In this document: positions 62,510-64,000 of the stretch, one piece after another
How positions within the stretch are numbered: position 1 is the first letter of the stretch
How the letters are laid out: the number at the start of each line of letters is the position of its first letter
DNA from: Flavobacterium beibuense F44-8
Lineage (GTDB): Bacteria > Bacteroidota > Bacteroidia > Flavobacteriales > Flavobacteriaceae
DNA: 64,000 bases
Direction: 5' to 3'
NCBI RefSeq assembly: GCF_000769915.1
Contig: NZ_JRLV01000004.1
Location: forward strand, 186,001-250,000
Program-made: the position numbers and the translations under genes
Notes under the pieces: model-generated
Database searches by the model: none
What the model was told of the DNA's origin: nothing
The model's input: only the letters and a program-made list of their open reading frames with translations

Positions 62510-62890
62510 TTAATATAACCAGTTTAATAACAAAACGGTAGGAATAAAATAGATAACAATAGTCCTTGCACCGTCATAATCTTTGGCAAGACGCTGACCC
62601 AATAGCAGTAAAAGCAGCGTAGCGCTCGAAACTATTGCGGCATAACCGGCAAATTCGGTATCATCATTCATAAAAATCTGAATGATTCCAATAACCGAGA
62701 AAGCACCTGCAACCACCTCAAGTACAAGTACTAAAAGCAGTGCGGCCGGAACCTGGTTTTTAATTATAGTTTGTGAAAAATGACCTTTAAGCCATTCTAC
62801 ATTTCCTTTCCAGTCGGCAACTTTATCGTAGCCTGATTGGATAAAAGTTATGGCTAAAAAAATCAGGATAATAATGATAGCTGGTGTCAT
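62510..62890 (-). CDS. DoxX-like small membrane protein
   Basis: A 126-residue protein with four hydrophobic helices. The first (AIIIILIFLAITFIQSGYDK) ends in the S-G-x-x-K pattern of DoxX-type proteins and is followed by a soluble loop (VADWKGNVEWLKGHFSQTII). The family is of varied and mostly unknown function. It lies 5 bases after holB and is probably in the same transcript. Confidence 0.75.
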   Translation of the reverse strand: MTPAIIIILIFLAITFIQSGYDKVADWKGNVEWLKGHFSQTIIKNQVPAALLLVLVLEVVAGAFSVIGIIQIFMNDDTEFAGYAAIVSSATLLLLLLGQRLAKDYDGARTIVIYFIPTVLLLNWLY

Positions 62891-62895
62891 AATCT

Positions 62896-64000
62896 TTACT
62901 TTTTATGAATTAATCGCGTTAGTTTTATGGAAAGGTCGGTTAATATAATCTTGGCATTACCGTTTCTTTCAATGTGGTAAAGCGCGTCCGACAGTTCTTT
63001 AAAAATATCATTAATATTATTTCCGTTTACAAACGGAGCAAAATTTTCAAGTTTAAATTTATCGACAGTAGGCTCCATAAAAACCAGTTCTTTTGCTTGA
63101 TAGTTAAGCAGTAATGCTTGGCGGAACATATCGATACAAAAATGAATAAACTGTTTTTGTGCTTCACGGCCAATACCCGCAATTTGTTCACTCCAGGCAA
63201 TAAGGTCCTGTATGGCAGCGGCGTTTCCTTTTGCTCTAAAGGCAGCGCGTACCCATTGCACAAACCACTCTTCAAAAGGGAAACCGTTATTGTCTTTGTT
63301 TAAAATCTGTAACGCCTTATTGAAATTTCCCTGTGCCTGGTGAGCAATTTTCAGGGCTTCATTATTGTCAAGTCCTTTTTGGGAAATAAGAGCATCGGCA
63401 ATAGCCTGCTCACTAAGTCCGCCAAAATGTAACACCTGGCAGCGTGAAAGTATGGTTTGCAGTATATCGTCATCACTTTCGGCAATCAGCAGGAATATTG
63501 TTTTTTGCGGCGGCTCTTCCAGTAGTTTCAGTAATTTGTTGGCTGTTGCCACGTTCATCCTGTCGGCCATCCATATAATCATCACTTTATAACCGCCTTC
63601 GTATGCTTTTAACGAAAGTGATTTTACAATCTCGTGTGCTTCATCTACCCCTATTTGTCCCTGTTTGTTCTGGATATCAATTTTCTTGTACCAGTCAAAA
63701 AGCCCGGCATAAGGATTTTCGGAAATAAACTCTCTCCAGTATTTTAAAAAGTTAGCACTAACAGGGTGGCTTTTCACTTCACTGTTGGTAGCAACCGGAA
63801 AAACAAAATGTAAATCGGGATGTGAAAAATTCTGGAACTTTAGGTTACAGGCAGCATTACCGCTGTTGTTTTCGCTATTAGTGTTGGAGCACAAAATATA
63901 CTGGGCATAGGCAATTGCCATGGCCAACTTGCCTGATCCTTCGGGACCTACAAAAAGCTGTGCGTGCGGAATCCTGCCGGAATCGGCACTTTTTGTCAAA
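62896..64000 (-). CDS. holB: DNA polymerase III subunit delta' (partial, N-terminus outside window)
   Basis: About 368 codons are visible, reading into the right edge; the family normally starts about 15-20 residues earlier, so the Leu codon at the edge is internal. The protein is part of the clamp loader. Visible features: GRIPHAQLFVGPEGSGKLAM (Walker A-like), FSHPDLHFVFPV, then MIIWMADRMNVATANKLLKL, LLEEPPQKTIFLL and ILSRCQVLHF (the SRC motif). Length to the C-terminus is normal. Convergent with the helicase gene. Confidence 0.93.
   Translation of the reverse strand, partial: LTKSADSGRIPHAQLFVGPEGSGKLAMAIAYAQYILCSNTNSENNSGNAACNLKFQNFSHPDLHFVFPVATNSEVKSHPVSANFLKYWREFISENPYAGLFDWYKKIDIQNKQGQIGVDEAHEIVKSLSLKAYEGGYKVMIIWMADRMNVATANKLLKLLEEPPQKTIFLLIAESDDDILQTILSRCQVLHFGGLSEQAIADALISQKGLDNNEALKIAHQAQGNFNKALQILNKDNNGFPFEEWFVQWVRAAFRAKGNAAAIQDLIAWSEQIAGIGREAQKQFIHFCIDMFRQALLLNYQAKELVFMEPTVDKFKLENFAPFVNGNNINDIFKELSDALYHIERNGNAKIILTDLSIKLTRLIHKK

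Overview
The window reads as chromosomal DNA of a member of the Flavobacteriaceae, most likely Flavobacterium or a close relative (phylum Bacteroidota). The reasons are a partial SprE/PorW gliding and type IX secretion lipoprotein at the left edge, many families largely confined to Bacteroidota (DUF5687, DUF4254, DUF6427, DUF6341, DUF6909, DUF4175, bacterial GH3-like proteins), promoters of the flavobacterial TAnnTTTG type, almost no Shine-Dalgarno sequences, and moderately low GC content. No integrase, transposase, insertion sequence, CRISPR array or prophage was seen.

Layout, left to right. (1) 1-5.8 kb: sprE fragment, then a leftward operon of a PadR repressor, two HAAS-like membrane proteins, and an ABC exporter permease with its ATPase. 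Its promoter lies in a 44-bp palindrome. (2) 5.9-11.8 kb: a PaaE-like flavin/2Fe-2S reductase, a GT9 glycosyltransferase with DUF4254, upp, DUF6427, DUF6341 and purD. (3) 11.9-29.8 kb: one long leftward surface-polysaccharide cluster. It holds a DUF6909 protein, Wzz-like chain-length protein, rfbB-A-C-D (dTDP-L-rhamnose), a GT2/GT39 pair, Wzx flippase, acyltransferase, Wzy-like polymerase, two GT4 enzymes, an O-antigen-ligase-like protein, a UDP-glucuronate decarboxylase and the initiating phosphoglycosyltransferase. Together these could make, link, flip, polymerise and trim a repeat-unit glycan. (4) 29.8-38.7 kb: GH3-like protein, M23-like protein lacking key zinc ligands, tatA, tex with an XRE regulator, a very AT-rich solitary gene (TIGR04141/DUF6119-like, nuclease-like C-terminus), a CDF metal exporter and rpiB. 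(5) 38.7-39.35 kb: a 626-bp AT-rich gene-free stretch with nine TTAACA motifs. (6) 39.35-64 kb: mostly rightward housekeeping genes (rnr, glnS, ybeY, mnmG, OmpH, a Pif1-like helicase), with folB, tRNA-Cys, an SPFH protein, gltX, DoxX and holB on the other strand.

The most notable large-scale signal is a possible replication origin. Left of about 39 kb, 32 of 37 genes run leftward; right of it, 17 of 23 protein genes run rightward. The switch lies at the AT-rich, TTAACA-rich gap, and a cluster of five parS-like palindromes (ParB/Spo0J sites) surrounds mnmG about 17 kb away. parS sites normally lie close to oriC. The origin call is an inference; the parS-like sites are read directly. Other items worth attention are the 44-bp operator-like palindrome, the foreign-looking TIGR04141-like gene, a nucleoside-phosphorylase-like C-terminus in the DUF6909 protein, and a terminator-like hairpin and parS site inside the start of a lipoprotein gene.
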